Source: CAYPLH01 sp964411505
GTDB lineage: Bacteria; Bacillota; Clostridia; CAYPLH01; DUMO01
Assembly (NCBI GenBank): GCA_964411505.1
Contig: CAYPLH010000017.1
Span: 5,795-69,794 of the forward strand
DNA: 64,000 nt
Reading direction: 5' to 3'
Positions 49,995-59,548 of this stretch are shown in pieces; position 1 is the stretch's first letter, and the number at the start of each line of letters is the position of its first letter. The position numbers were made by a program, and so were the translations under genes. The notes below the pieces were generated by a model. It saw only the letters and a list, made by a program, of their open reading frames with translations. It searched no databases and was not told where the DNA came from.

Positions 49995-52739
49995 CTACAT
50001 CAACATTTGGCGAATATCTTCCCATGACAGCTCCCCAACATACTCACTGTTATCTGATATAACAGCATCAAACAGAGCTTGCTTCTTTTCTTTTAAAGCT
50101 TGTATCTTTTCTTCAATTGAACCTTCTGTTATAAGTCTGTACACATTGACAGACTTTTTCTGTCCCATCCTGTGAGCACGGTCGACAGCCTGGTTCTCAA
50201 CCATCGGGTTCCACCATGGATCGTATAGGATTACTGTGTCCGCCGATGTGAGGTTTAGCCCGTAGCCTCCTGCTTTAATACTGATTAAAAAAACCCTTAT
50301 ATTATTATCTTCATTAAATTTATCTATTATCTCACCACGATTTTCAGAGCTTCCATCAAGGTAAGAAAACATAATATTGTTATTTTTTAGTACCCTAGCC
50401 AGGATACCCAGCATTTTTGTAAACTGGCTGAAAACGAGAACTTTGCTTCCACTTTCAACACAGTTATTTATCAGCTCTTCAAAAAGCTCAAGTTTAGCCG
50501 AAATTTCATCATTATTCAGATACTTTTCATCGACAAGACCCGGATGGTTGCATATCTGCCTTAACTTAGTGAGCGCCGCAAGAATTGCAATCCTTGACCG
50601 TCCAAACCCCTTTGATTCCACATTTTCAAACATATCCTTACGAACAGATTTCAGTACTTGCGTATACATTTCAAATTGCTTCTTATTCATTACCACATGT
50701 TGAACCTGTTCAATTTTTTCAGGCAGTTCGGAAAGTGTTTCCTTCTTTGTACGCCTCAGAACAAACGGCTTTATTCTTTGCCTTAGGAGCTCGGGTGAAT
50801 TCCCAAAGACTTCATTAAATTTTTTTCTGCCTCCTAAAAAACCCGGCATCAGAAAATCAAAAACCGACCAAAGCTCAAGAAGTGAGTTTTCAATAGGTGT
50901 CCCGGTAAGAGCGAGCCGATTTACTGCTTTTATCAATTTAACCTTCTTTGTACTCTCAGCATCCGGGTTTTTAATATACTGTGCTTCGTCCAGTACGCAG
51001 TACTTGAACGAGTGTTCCTTATAATACTCAATATCGTTCCTCACCAGTGAATATGAGGTGATTACAGCATCATATTCATGAAGCTCCTTTATTTGTTCTT
51101 TTCTTTTACTTGTATCCCCTTCCGGTATCAATACCTTTAAATCGGAAGTGAATTTTCGGATTTCCTCATTCCAGTTATATATAAGGGTTTTAGGACATAT
51201 TATAAGCGAAACCCCCTGCCCCTTAACAGTCTTCAGTAAAGTTAGAACTTGGAGTGTTTTACCCAGCCCCATATCATCTGCCAGAATCCCCGAAAGGCCA
51301 TATTTTTTCAGGAAAGCCATCCATTTGACACCATTAACCTGATAATTCCTTAATATTTTGATGAGGTTATCTTCAATTTTTATACCATCTAGAAGACTTC
51401 CCTGTGTCGCCTCGTCTAAAAACTGCCTGTAAACGGAATCTCCATTATACTCCACACTTTCAATGCCCGATAAAATTGACTTTAACCCTAATGCTTCTGC
51501 CGGACTTAAACTGAATTCTGCGCCTTCCCTGTTTTGTGCTTTTTCCCTTTTCATATCATTAATAATGGTTAGCAATTTTTCTGTATCAGTCCGGTTTTCT
51601 ATTTCTATATAAGAAGAACCATAAAACAAAAAACCTTTCTCTTTAGACAACATCTCCATCAGATCTTTAAGATTGATGCCAATCTTTTCGCAGTAAAAAT
51701 CTATATCAAAATCAAAAAAATTATTTTCGTTATTATGTTGAGCATTGATCTTAGTACTGATATTACTTTTTTTAAAAGTTAATTTATCTATCCCCTCTTC
51801 AATTATCACATTATATTTTTTGCATAATTCCGGTAGAATTTCTTTAATCAGCTGTTTGATGCTTTCTATATTTCTGCAAAAATACCTGTCATTATCATAT
51901 GTAAAACAAAATGGGTGTTTATTAAATTCATTGGCTAGAAGAATTTCTTTAATTTCATCTCTCTTGATTTTATATTTACAGCCTTCTTTTTCAGTTAAAT
52001 AGTGGTCGCCCTTTACATATTCTCCGCCTATTATAACATCAAGATAATTGCCATATTTCATTACAGGCTTCAAGTACAAATCCCCATTATTACTTTTGCC
52101 TGCAAAGATTTTAATATCAGGATTGATATTGATTTCCTCGATTTTCTCTTTATCAGATTCGGTCCTTTTAATTAATGGAAAAGTTACCCCCGGAATATAT
52201 CCGGCTCTTAAATGCTCTGGTATAAGCATTGTCTTTACAACTCCGCTTTTGCTGTTTATTAGCCGGTGAAGTGCTATCGGGAAATCTTTTGGCAGTTTAT
52301 GCAAAACATTATCAGATAAGCAATATCCCGAGAATTTTCCGTATATTATTTCATAGCCTTCTTCCATCTCTACAAATGATTCTTCATCATTTCTTGCAGT
52401 TACACGAATAAACGGGGCAATAATGTCTTCAGCCAGTTTTATAGTTCGTTCCGGTTGCCCATAACATATGTGCTTAGTATTCCTTAAATTGCTGATAATA
52501 AAATCTATACTGCTATGAGGGAGAATAAACTCATCCTGGAATATTGTTCCTGTTTGAAGTATATATGCAAGCATTATAGTAAACTGTGGGGAAATCTTTT
52601 TAGCCATACCCATATTAGGCATAAAATATCTTATAGCTCCCCTGTTTTCTGTAAAAAACTTCATTGAAAATACCAGATCGTCATACTTAAACTCAGGCTT
52701 ATACATATTAAACCAGTTAAACTGTGCATAAACTGACAA
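49995..52739 (-). CDS. SNF2-family DNA-dependent ATPase/helicase
   Basis: The 914-aa protein has a C-terminal SNF2 motor: GILADDMGLGKTLQVLTLL (motif I), CVLDEAQYIKNPDAES (DEAQ, motif II), LTGTPIENSLLELWSVFDFL (III), VLVFSQFTKMLGIL, LISIKAGGYGLNLTSADTV and DRAHRMGQKKSVNVYRL (VI). The N-terminal ~450 residues are the bacterial SNF2-associated region. The start is TTG with GGGGG 9 nt before it. Its role is likely in DNA repair or transcription-complex recycling; no SWIM zinc-finger motif is visible. It is isolated on the minus strand. Confidence 0.92.
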   Translation of the reverse strand: MSVYAQFNWFNMYKPEFKYDDLVFSMKFFTENRGAIRYFMPNMGMAKKISPQFTIMLAYILQTGTIFQDEFILPHSSIDFIISNLRNTKHICYGQPERTIKLAEDIIAPFIRVTARNDEESFVEMEEGYEIIYGKFSGYCLSDNVLHKLPKDFPIALHRLINSKSGVVKTMLIPEHLRAGYIPGVTFPLIKRTESDKEKIEEININPDIKIFAGKSNNGDLYLKPVMKYGNYLDVIIGGEYVKGDHYLTEKEGCKYKIKRDEIKEILLANEFNKHPFCFTYDNDRYFCRNIESIKQLIKEILPELCKKYNVIIEEGIDKLTFKKSNISTKINAQHNNENNFFDFDIDFYCEKIGINLKDLMEMLSKEKGFLFYGSSYIEIENRTDTEKLLTIINDMKREKAQNREGAEFSLSPAEALGLKSILSGIESVEYNGDSVYRQFLDEATQGSLLDGIKIEDNLIKILRNYQVNGVKWMAFLKKYGLSGILADDMGLGKTLQVLTLLKTVKGQGVSLIICPKTLIYNWNEEIRKFTSDLKVLIPEGDTSKRKEQIKELHEYDAVITSYSLVRNDIEYYKEHSFKYCVLDEAQYIKNPDAESTKKVKLIKAVNRLALTGTPIENSLLELWSVFDFLMPGFLGGRKKFNEVFGNSPELLRQRIKPFVLRRTKKETLSELPEKIEQVQHVVMNKKQFEMYTQVLKSVRKDMFENVESKGFGRSRIAILAALTKLRQICNHPGLVDEKYLNNDEISAKLELFEELINNCVESGSKVLVFSQFTKMLGILARVLKNNNIMFSYLDGSSENRGEIIDKFNEDNNIRVFLISIKAGGYGLNLTSADTVILYDPWWNPMVENQAVDRAHRMGQKKSVNVYRLITEGSIEEKIQALKEKKQALFDAVISDNSEYVGELSWEDIRQMLM

Positions 52740-52887
52740 AATAATTGACCCCCAAAATTTTTCTTCACCAAACTTTTCTGTTTGTTATTCTACATCAGTA
52801 AAATAACATCTGTCAATTTTTAAATGCGGAGGATCTCCACCGGATTTCCTAAGGTTACAGTTCACAGGGGTCTTAGCAAAACTGATA
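52740..52887. other. Non-coding sequence upstream of the SNF2 gene
   Basis: Left part of the 381-bp gap between the SNF2 and DUF4143 genes. It is AT-rich and shows nothing recognisable except the SNF2 ribosome binding site; the rest of the gap is the hairpin element that follows. Confidence 0.4.
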
Positions 52888-53077
52888 ATGAACAATCATC
52901 TCTAATACGCCTAATTACAGCAAAGCTTAGGAAAACTAAGTTTAAAATGCCTTAGAGTTTAGTAATGTCCGTGCTGTTTGAACGCAAGTGAGTTCACGGA
53001 ATTACTTAACGAAAAGGCATTTTAAACTGTGTTTTCCTTGCTGAAGCTGTATAGAAGTGTTAGAGATGATTGTTCAT
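52888..53077. repeat. Repeat family 2, full copy: 190-bp hairpin element
   Basis: The ends ATGAACAATCATCTCTAATA (52888-52907) and their reverse complement at 53058-53077 match with one or two differences. Inner arms TTACAGCAAAGCTTAGGAAAA..TTTAAAATGCC and GGCATTTTAAAC..TTTTCC.TGCTGAAGCTGTA pair. The middle folds as TTTAGTAATGTCCGTG against CACGGAATTACTTAA with a small GAAC/GTTC apical stem. Almost the entire 190 bp pairs with itself. Half copies are at 39169 and 20650. Confidence 0.8.
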
Positions 53078-53120
53078 AGGATATAATACCCGAGTGAACA
53101 GTAACTTCCTAAGAGGAACT

Positions 53121-54482
53121 CTATTGTATATCAAAACATTTTTTTTGCTCTAAAGCCTTCCCAATGAGCTTATTTGCATAATCCGCCATAAACAATGGAA
53201 TGTTTAAAAGGTCATTGTCAAGGCGCAGGTTATTAAGAGAAAAACGAACACGAAGCTTTACCTTATCACTATACTTTTCCTTGTATTTTTTTAAGCTTGG
53301 GCTTTCTACATTGCTCTCAGACTTTACCTCTATGGGCATAATATCATTTTCTCTCTGGATAAGAAAGTCTACTTCATACCTTGGGTTATTCATAGTCCAA
53401 TAACGAGGCATGGCTTCAAACTGGTTTTGTAACGCCTGCAGGACATAATTTTCGCTTAATGCACCTTTAAACTCCACAAACAGCCTGTTTCCCTCACCAA
53501 AGGCAGAAGGGGCTAAAAGAGATAGGCGGCGCAATAGTCCTACATCCGCCATATACAACTTGAAGGAAGACAAATCATCGTATGCCGAAATAGGCAGACC
53601 TGGAGCACTGCTGCGGTATATCTTAAAAGTAAGGTTAGCATCACAAAGCCATTGTAGGGCATCCTCATATTCCCTTGCTCGTGCCCCTTCTTTTACGACT
53701 TTATAGATAAATTTTTTATTTTCCCTTGCCAGTTGTGAAGGTATTGATTTCCATATCATCGATATTTTCGGAAAATCCTTAGGGTCGGGATGCTTGGCAA
53801 AGTCTCGTTCATATGCCCCTAGAATATTGGATAGTACCTGCTGCATAAGTTCTACATCTCTGTCTTGTGTCCAGGAACGAACGGATTCTGGCATACCACC
53901 CACTACAAAATACATTTTAATCTTTTCATATAATGGATTGAAAAATGCATCTGGGATTGGCTCAATCCTATCTACGCTATTCATGTAGGCTGCAAAGTTA
54001 TCATCACCATTTGCCATTAAAAACTCAGTAAAGGTCATTGGCATAATTTGTAAAAAGTCTACTTTGCCAACTGGAAAAGAAGCTGGTTTGGAAAGCGCAA
54101 TGCCCAAAAGAGAACCCGCACAAGCAACATGATACTGAGGCGTATTTTCACAGAAATACTTCAATGTATTTAAAGCATTAGGGCATTCCTGTATCTCATC
54201 AAAAACAATAAGTGTATCCTCTGGGTTGCCCTGGTTAATAATTTCACCACTTGCCATCATCAAGTTTTGCAAGATACGCTCTACATCTTTGGTGCTTTCA
54301 AAAAACTGCCTATATTCAAGGTGTTCATCAAAGTTAAAGTAAGCAATATTTTTATAATAACGCTTAGCAAATTCTTTGAGAAGCCAAGTCTTGCCTACCT
54401 GACGTATTCCTTTTAAAATAAGGGGCTTTCGATACTTGGAGTTCTTCCATTCAAGCAGTTTTTGCATAATTAATCTTTCCAT
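53121..54482 (-). CDS. AAA+ ATPase with DUF4143 domain
   Basis: The 453-aa protein has Walker A ILKGIRQVGKTWLLKEFA, Walker B LIVFDEIQECPNALN, and the sensor-like CAGSLLGIALSKP. The C-terminal third (GALSENYVLQALQ..RYWTMNNPRYEVDFLIQ..IMPIEVKSES) is the DUF4143 pattern with a PD-(D/E)xK-like D-x(n)-EVK core. Its function is not known; such proteins are common, often horizontally acquired, cytoplasmic ATPases. The ATG at 54480-54482 follows GGAG by 8 nt. Confidence 0.88.
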   Translation of the reverse strand: MERLIMQKLLEWKNSKYRKPLILKGIRQVGKTWLLKEFAKRYYKNIAYFNFDEHLEYRQFFESTKDVERILQNLMMASGEIINQGNPEDTLIVFDEIQECPNALNTLKYFCENTPQYHVACAGSLLGIALSKPASFPVGKVDFLQIMPMTFTEFLMANGDDNFAAYMNSVDRIEPIPDAFFNPLYEKIKMYFVVGGMPESVRSWTQDRDVELMQQVLSNILGAYERDFAKHPDPKDFPKISMIWKSIPSQLARENKKFIYKVVKEGARAREYEDALQWLCDANLTFKIYRSSAPGLPISAYDDLSSFKLYMADVGLLRRLSLLAPSAFGEGNRLFVEFKGALSENYVLQALQNQFEAMPRYWTMNNPRYEVDFLIQRENDIMPIEVKSESNVESPSLKKYKEKYSDKVKLRVRFSLNNLRLDNDLLNIPLFMADYANKLIGKALEQKKCFDIQ

Positions 54483-54769
54483 AATACCATCTCCGGTGAT
54501 CACATTATTATATATGTTCTGCGTGAATAAATCACACTTTTATATAATAGTATAACCAATTTCCCAGAATTAATCAAGCTTCACTGGCTTTATTCTGCTT
54601 TTTTTGAAAAGATCCCACCAACGGTAATCAACCAATGACGGTTTTGTAAACTCGCAAACAAACTCCAAAGTAAATAGACAATGAATCTCCATTTTATTCT
54701 TTTAATAACATGTGTTATTAATTGTTTTCTTTATATTTCTTCATTGCATATATATTAATCATAGGCAAA

Positions 54770-55141
54770 TTAATTGTAGGAATCCCCGATAATGGGAGTA
54801 ATATCTTTATCTATTTCTCGTTTTATATTGTATTGTAATAATTCATCAGTATAATTTTCCTCTATTATTAATTGAAATTTCCAATCTAATTTACTAGCAA
54901 TCTTAAATAGAAACCCTATTGAAGGATTGTATTCACCACTTTCTAGTTTTGAAACCATCGCTTGCGTTATATTCAATTTATCAGCCAAATCCTTTTGAGT
55001 AATATTATTATCTAGTCTGTAATTAATTATTTTACAAGCAATATCAACAAGTATATCGGATAACTCAAATTCTTGTTTTGTTTCCTCATCAACACCATCA
55101 AAAATATCCCATGGATTTTGTAAAATATCATTTGCTAACAT
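54770..55141 (-). CDS. XRE-family HTH protein, antitoxin-like
   Basis: The 123-aa protein has a Cro/cI helix-turn-helix at about residues 45-90 (NNITQKDLADKLNITQAMVS then KLESGEYNPSIGFLFKIA). The short acidic N-terminal extension and LKFQLIIEEN-type end after the HTH (DWKFQLIIEENY) recall HigA/antitoxin proteins. No toxin gene lies beside it. The ATG is chosen with GGGG at 8 nt; a GTG three codons upstream is less likely. It lies downstream of a DNA methyltransferase gene on the same strand and may control it. Confidence 0.75.
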   Translation of the reverse strand: MLANDILQNPWDIFDGVDEETKQEFELSDILVDIACKIINYRLDNNITQKDLADKLNITQAMVSKLESGEYNPSIGFLFKIASKLDWKFQLIIEENYTDELLQYNIKREIDKDITPIIGDSYN

Positions 55142-55232
55142 ATTAATCACCCCTTCTTATTTAAAGCTATTTATTATTTTATCCCTTCTTATTCTTGCAA
55201 TCCTTTTGCCACTCTCATAATTTAATCGAGTA

Positions 55233-55979
55233 CTACTTCTTAAATACAAACAAATACTCATGCGCCAGCAACAAGAAATTATACTTAACGCTTTTTATCT
55301 TCCAGTAACCTGTAGCCTTGCAGTTGTGTTGTTCTTTAATTATTATTTCTTTCAGCTTAAACCCTTGTGCCTCAAAGATTTTCATAACCTCAAAACTCAT
55401 AGGAATAACATGACCTTTTTGTCTTGTATCACCCATTAGAATCGCACAAAACTTGCCCTTTTTAAGAACACGATAACTTTCCGAAGCAACACTTTTCATT
55501 TCATCTAAAAACTGCGGAACCTTACAGTGAGATAAGTCCTCTTCTATATCCTCACTATATTCAATAATATTTGCATAAGGTGGATGAGTACAAATAAAGT
55601 CAATACTTTCATCAGAAACAAATTCAAGGCTGCGTGCATCGCCTTTATATAAATAAACTTGCCCTGCATTTTTATATTTAAAATTTATTTTTTCGCGACA
55701 ACATTCAAGCGCATCTGGATTTACATCAGCCCCGATAATGTTGCGTTTTAATAATTTGGCTTCCACAAGCGTAGTTCCGCCACCTGCAAATTGATCAAGC
55801 ACTAAATCGCCCTCACTCGAATAACGCAGAAGTAAATTTCTTGGTATGTACGGCGACCAATTACCCCTCCATTTTGAATCGTGTGTTGCCCAACTTCCTC
55901 TGTCAGGAAAACTCCAAACCGTATTCATCTGGAGCTCGAAATTATCCGGCTCCCATTTATTTATTTTCTTTTCTGCCAT
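55233..55979 (-). CDS. DNA methyltransferase of the restriction-modification locus
   Basis: The 248-aa SAM enzyme has motif I in LVLDQFAGGGTTLVEAKLL (about residues 59-77), GADVNPDALECC and the catalytic FICTHPPYANIIEYS (HPPY at 132-135). It is an amino-methyltransferase on DNA (adenine-N6 or cytosine-N4). It faces dam and the broken endonuclease across a 424-nt divergent gap. A two-methylase arrangement as in DpnII-type systems is likely, but the recognition site of this enzyme cannot be read from the sequence. Confidence 0.82.
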   Translation of the reverse strand: MAEKKINKWEPDNFELQMNTVWSFPDRGSWATHDSKWRGNWSPYIPRNLLLRYSSEGDLVLDQFAGGGTTLVEAKLLKRNIIGADVNPDALECCREKINFKYKNAGQVYLYKGDARSLEFVSDESIDFICTHPPYANIIEYSEDIEEDLSHCKVPQFLDEMKSVASESYRVLKKGKFCAILMGDTRQKGHVIPMSFEVMKIFEAQGFKLKEIIIKEQHNCKATGYWKIKSVKYNFLLLAHEYLFVFKK

Positions 55980-56403
55980 ATCAACCCCCGATATATCTTT
56001 ACAACATTATTTTCGATATTATATAATACCACTTGCTTTTTTTTGATGTAATTACACCATCTTCCAGAAGCATATTATAATCTCTTAAAAGCTTGTTATA
56101 CTACCAAAATAAGTCCTTCTTTGACATGCTACGTAACATAGTCTTAATTATATAGCAAATCATGGCATAATTCAATGAAAACTGTCATTTTTGTTAGCAA
56201 TATTATGTTGACTTAGTTACCATTATGAAACAACCCCGTGTCCATCGGCAACAATGAGATGATTAGTGTGTATTTGGCTGGATCGATTTAGATATATAAA
56301 AGATGCTACGTTACAATTCACATGCGCGTGTAGAAAGAAAGCAAAGGAAAAATTAGAGGGTTATAATTAAATTTTTATGCTATAATTAGGTTAGGGTGAT
56401 TAT
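55980..56403. other. Divergent intergenic region of the restriction-modification locus
   Basis: No gene is visible. Before dam there are two TATAAT sequences (56362-56367 and 56381-56386) that could serve as -10 boxes; no good -35 is seen. Directly before the ATG is AGGGTGAT. Confidence 0.4.
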
Positions 56404-57240
56404 ATGAAAAAGAATCCATTAGCCGCTCCCGTTCTAAAATGGGTTGGCGGGAAGCGACAGTTATTGCAAGATATTTCAAAACATATACCAGAGAAATACT
56501 CTACTTATTACGAGCCCTTCTTAGGCGGTGGTGCCGTTTTGTTTAACCTTCAGCCTGATAAAGCTGTGGTTAATGATATAAATGAAGATTTAATTAATGT
56601 ATATACCATAATCCGAGACAATCTTGAAGAGTTAATTGAAGACTTAAAGAATCATAAAAATAAAGCAGATTACTTTTATGAAATAAGAGAATTAGATAGA
56701 GATAAAAAGAAATATAGTCAGTTAAGTAAAATTGAAAAAGCATCAAGGATTATTTATCTTAATAAAACCTGCTATAATGGACTATTTAGGGTAAACCAAC
56801 AAGGAGAGTTTAATACCCCCTTTGGAAGATATAAAAACCCAAACATCGTTAATGAGACTACATTAAGAGCAGTGAGTAATTATTTTAATAAAGCAAAAAT
56901 AATCTTCAAATGCGGAGATTTTGAAGAGGCAGTAAAAGGCATAAGAAAAAGTAGCTTTGTATATTTTGACCCACCTTATGACCCAGTTTCAGATAGTGCT
57001 AATTTTACAGGATATAACAAAGGCGGTTTTGATAAAGAAGAACAGATACGGCTTAAAAATCTATGTGATAAATTAGATGCTAGAGGCATAAAATTTCTGC
57101 TCTCTAATTCTGTCACAGAATTTATTTTAGAACTATACGAAGATTATAACAAAACAATTGTTCAAGCAAATAGGGCTATTAATTCTAGAGGGGATAAAAG
57201 AGGAAAGGTTGCTGAAGTATTGGTGAAGAATTATGAGTGA
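56404..57240 (+). CDS. dam: Dam-family DNA adenine methyltransferase
   Basis: The 278-aa protein has the Dam/DpnM pattern: LKWVGGKRQLL (target and SAM region), the motif I EPFLGGGAVLFN (37-48), FRVNQQGEFNTPFGRYK and the catalytic DPPY (189-192). Dam-family enzymes methylate adenine-N6, usually in GATC. It overlaps the following endonuclease remnant by 8 bp, so the two were one operon. Confidence 0.92.
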   Translation: MKKNPLAAPVLKWVGGKRQLLQDISKHIPEKYSTYYEPFLGGGAVLFNLQPDKAVVNDINEDLINVYTIIRDNLEELIEDLKNHKNKADYFYEIRELDRDKKKYSQLSKIEKASRIIYLNKTCYNGLFRVNQQGEFNTPFGRYKNPNIVNETTLRAVSNYFNKAKIIFKCGDFEEAVKGIRKSSFVYFDPPYDPVSDSANFTGYNKGGFDKEEQIRLKNLCDKLDARGIKFLLSNSVTEFILELYEDYNKTIVQANRAINSRGDKRGKVAEVLVKNYE

Positions 57241-58118
57241 TACAAAAAACGAAACCGCATGGAAGCAGCTTTTCGAAAAATATGCGATATTAGAAAAAAT
57301 AGAAAAACATGCTGTATTTGAAATTGCATCAAGGCAGATAAATGAATTCAGAGAAGCAAGATTGATGACAAAGTTTGATCATCGGAAGAATCTGCCAGAA
57401 ATCTTTGAGACAAATAAACTTTCGATTCTTCCAGTCACAAGAGGAAGCTACTTAATTTCTCACTTTGAGGCCTATAAAGATTTTGAAAAAACAGAGAGTA
57501 AAATTATTAAGGTTCCATTCCCTACTCATATTGAAAGTATTGACTTTGAGAACATAACAAGCGAATCAGCAGCCCTTAATTGTGCTTATGTATCGGGCAT
57601 ATTAGCTGACTTTATAGAAGATGAAGAGATATTGCCAACGATCAGTGGTAGAATGAGCTCTGAGTCTTTTAACTTTAAAATTATGACATTCTGTAGTTAA
57701 TCTATGCGAACTTTTGTATGAATCAGAGCTATCCAGAGATGAAATAACTGCTAATTATGACTTTGACCCTAGACAGACAAATTATTACACGGATGCAGGA
57801 AGATATTTAGGTTTAATAGATAGGCGTACAGAAGATGGACAGAAAATATTCTCACTAAGTGATGAAGGGCAGAGATTGTTTAGATTGAAATATAAGCCAA
57901 GGCAGTTAAAACTAGTAGAATTGATTTTATCACACAAAGCCTTTAGTAAGACTTTTAAATTGTGTATAGATCGAGGTGAAATGCCTTCTAGGGATGAAAT
58001 TGTAAAGTTTATGAAACATAGTAATTTATATAATGTAAGGTCCGAAGATACATTTTATAGACGGGCATCCTCTATATCAGGGTGGATTAATTGGATACTA
58101 GAATTAACAAGATTATAA
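57233..58118 (+). pseudogene. Type II restriction endonuclease, broken by frameshift and probable deletion
   Basis: The first part (57233-57700) encodes 155 aa, including IASRQINEFREARLMTKFDH and LPTISGRMSSESFNFKI, then stops. A second frame (TTG at 57714, readable from 57687) continues LCELLYESELSRDEITANYD, RQTNYYTDAGRYLGLI and ends SISGWINWILELTRL. Intact relatives, as I recall them, are about 400 aa and have between these parts a PD-(D/E)xK core (IEID..YEG..EAK). That core is absent here: only a few residues separate the two parts. So the gene is probably inactive, with the methylases kept. It ends at a clear terminator. Confidence 0.75.
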
Positions 58119-58128
58119 TTCAAAACAG

Positions 58129-58149
58129 CGGTCATGCGACCGGTTTTTT
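58129..58149 (+). terminator. Terminator after the endonuclease remnant
   Basis: CGGTC, ATGC and GACCG are followed by TTTTTT, 10 nt after the stop codon. Confidence 0.85.
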
Positions 58150-58310
58150 ATCTTCTTACTTCTCGTACACAACTTTTTTACTTCCCTGCAAAAATTTATT
58201 TTTTTTAACTTTAAGGATTCTTTCTGGTAGGCGACGTCATTTTACACAAAATAAACTGCGCTAGGCTATGAGGTGTCTTTTTGGCAGGAGGATCTCTTTT
58301 AGCACAAATA

Positions 58311-58343
58311 AAAGGCGCCAGCCTGGTTTCCCAGTCTGACGCT
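58311..58343 (-). terminator. Terminator of the rplM-rpsI operon
   Basis: On the minus strand AGCGTCAGACTGG, GAAA and CCAGGCTGGCGCC form a stable stem, followed by TTTT. It lies about 60 nt after rpsI. Confidence 0.8.
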
Positions 58344-58405
58344 TAAGTATCTTTCGTGAACATACTTTGTAATTGTAAACATACTTTTGTGTATGTTGAC
58401 ACCAA

Positions 58406-58798
58406 TTATCTCTTTGAGAATTGTGGTGCTCTTCTTGCTTTTTTGAGTCCGTATTTCTTTCTTTCCTTCATTCTTGGATCTCTTGTAAGATATCCAGCTT
58501 TTTTGAGCGCAGGTCTTAATTCTTCATCAGCCTGAAGAAGTGCGCGTGCAGTTCCATGTCTGATAGCTCCTGCCTGTCCTGTAAACCCTCCACCCACAAC
58601 TTTACATATTACATCAAACTTCTGTAGGGTATCAGTAAGTGTAAGGGGCTGTTTACAGATAACTTTAAGTGTCTCAAGACCAAAATATTCGTCTATACTT
58701 CTACTATTTATCGTGATATTACCATTCCCAGGAACCAGCCTTACTCTTGCAACTGATTTCTTTCTTCTACCTGTTCCATAATATTGTACTTTTTCCAT
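58406..58798 (-). CDS. rpsI: 30S ribosomal protein S9
   Basis: The 130-aa protein has the S9 pattern: YYGTGRRKKSVARVRLVPG, GGGFTGQAGAIRHGTARAL and the basic C-terminus KKYGLKKARRAPQFSKR whose final Lys-Arg contacts P-site tRNA. It is the second gene of the rplM-rpsI pair, 19 nt after rplM. Confidence 0.98.
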   Translation of the reverse strand: MEKVQYYGTGRRKKSVARVRLVPGNGNITINSRSIDEYFGLETLKVICKQPLTLTDTLQKFDVICKVVGGGFTGQAGAIRHGTARALLQADEELRPALKKAGYLTRDPRMKERKKYGLKKARRAPQFSKR

Positions 58799-58817
58799 TT
58801 AATCCAGTCCCCCTTTC

Positions 58818-59252
58818 CTATATTTTAAGTTCCAGAACTTCAGGTTTTTGAGCATCATGGTTATGTTCCGCACCTTTGTAAACTTTCATCTTCTTGATCA
58901 TTGCCCTGCCCAGACTGTTACCTGGAAGCATACGCTTTACAGCTAATTCAATTGCCTTTTCAGGATTTTTTGCCATAAGATCTCTGTATTTGATTTCCTT
59001 TAATCCACCTACATAACCTGTATGGTACCTGTAAAATTTCTTATCTAGCTTCTTACCGGTCAATACTACTTTTTCGGCGTTAAGTACTATAACATGATCT
59101 CCGGTATCAACATGCGGAGTATATATTGGCTTATTTTTACCTCTTAAAATCTTGGCGATTTCACTAGCCATTCTTCCCAGCGGTTTTCCTTCAGCGTCAA
59201 TGATATACCATTTTCTTTCAATGCTTTCAGCTTTCGCCATGAAAGTATTCAT
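58818..59252 (-). CDS. rplM: 50S ribosomal protein L13
   Basis: The 144-aa protein has KWYIIDAEGKPLGRMASEIA, YTPHVDTGDHVIVLNAEKV, and VKRMLPGNSLGRAMIKKMKV, all L13 landmarks. The start MNTFMAKAE is preceded by AAGGAGG at 9 nt. It lies upstream of rpsI and downstream of truA (296-nt gap). Confidence 0.98.
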   Translation of the reverse strand: MNTFMAKAESIERKWYIIDAEGKPLGRMASEIAKILRGKNKPIYTPHVDTGDHVIVLNAEKVVLTGKKLDKKFYRYHTGYVGGLKEIKYRDLMAKNPEKAIELAVKRMLPGNSLGRAMIKKMKVYKGAEHNHDAQKPEVLELKI

Positions 59253-59548
59253 TGAACTTTTCCTCCTTTATGATTTCGTATTTATATCCACAGAACATCA
59301 AATTCTGCTTAATCTCCTCGTGTTTTTAGAGACTATAATAGTTTAATACAGGAATTCCTGCCTGTCAAGTAAAATATCCCGAAATTTTAATTTACCTCTA
59401 ATTTTCTTTGCTTTCTATCCGTAATATGCCTGTAACTTCCTGATAGTCCCTCGCCATTTCATTTTATGCATATTAAATACAACCGTTTTTCTCCGTTTTT
59501 TAAGATAAGAGCCTATGACCCATTAAAAGCATTTATAATTCACGTGCA

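Noticed and set aside
57714..58118. The second endonuclease frame as an independent gene
   Set aside because: Its first residues continue the endonuclease sequence, it has no ribosome binding site, and the HTH-like C-terminal part fits the family's end.
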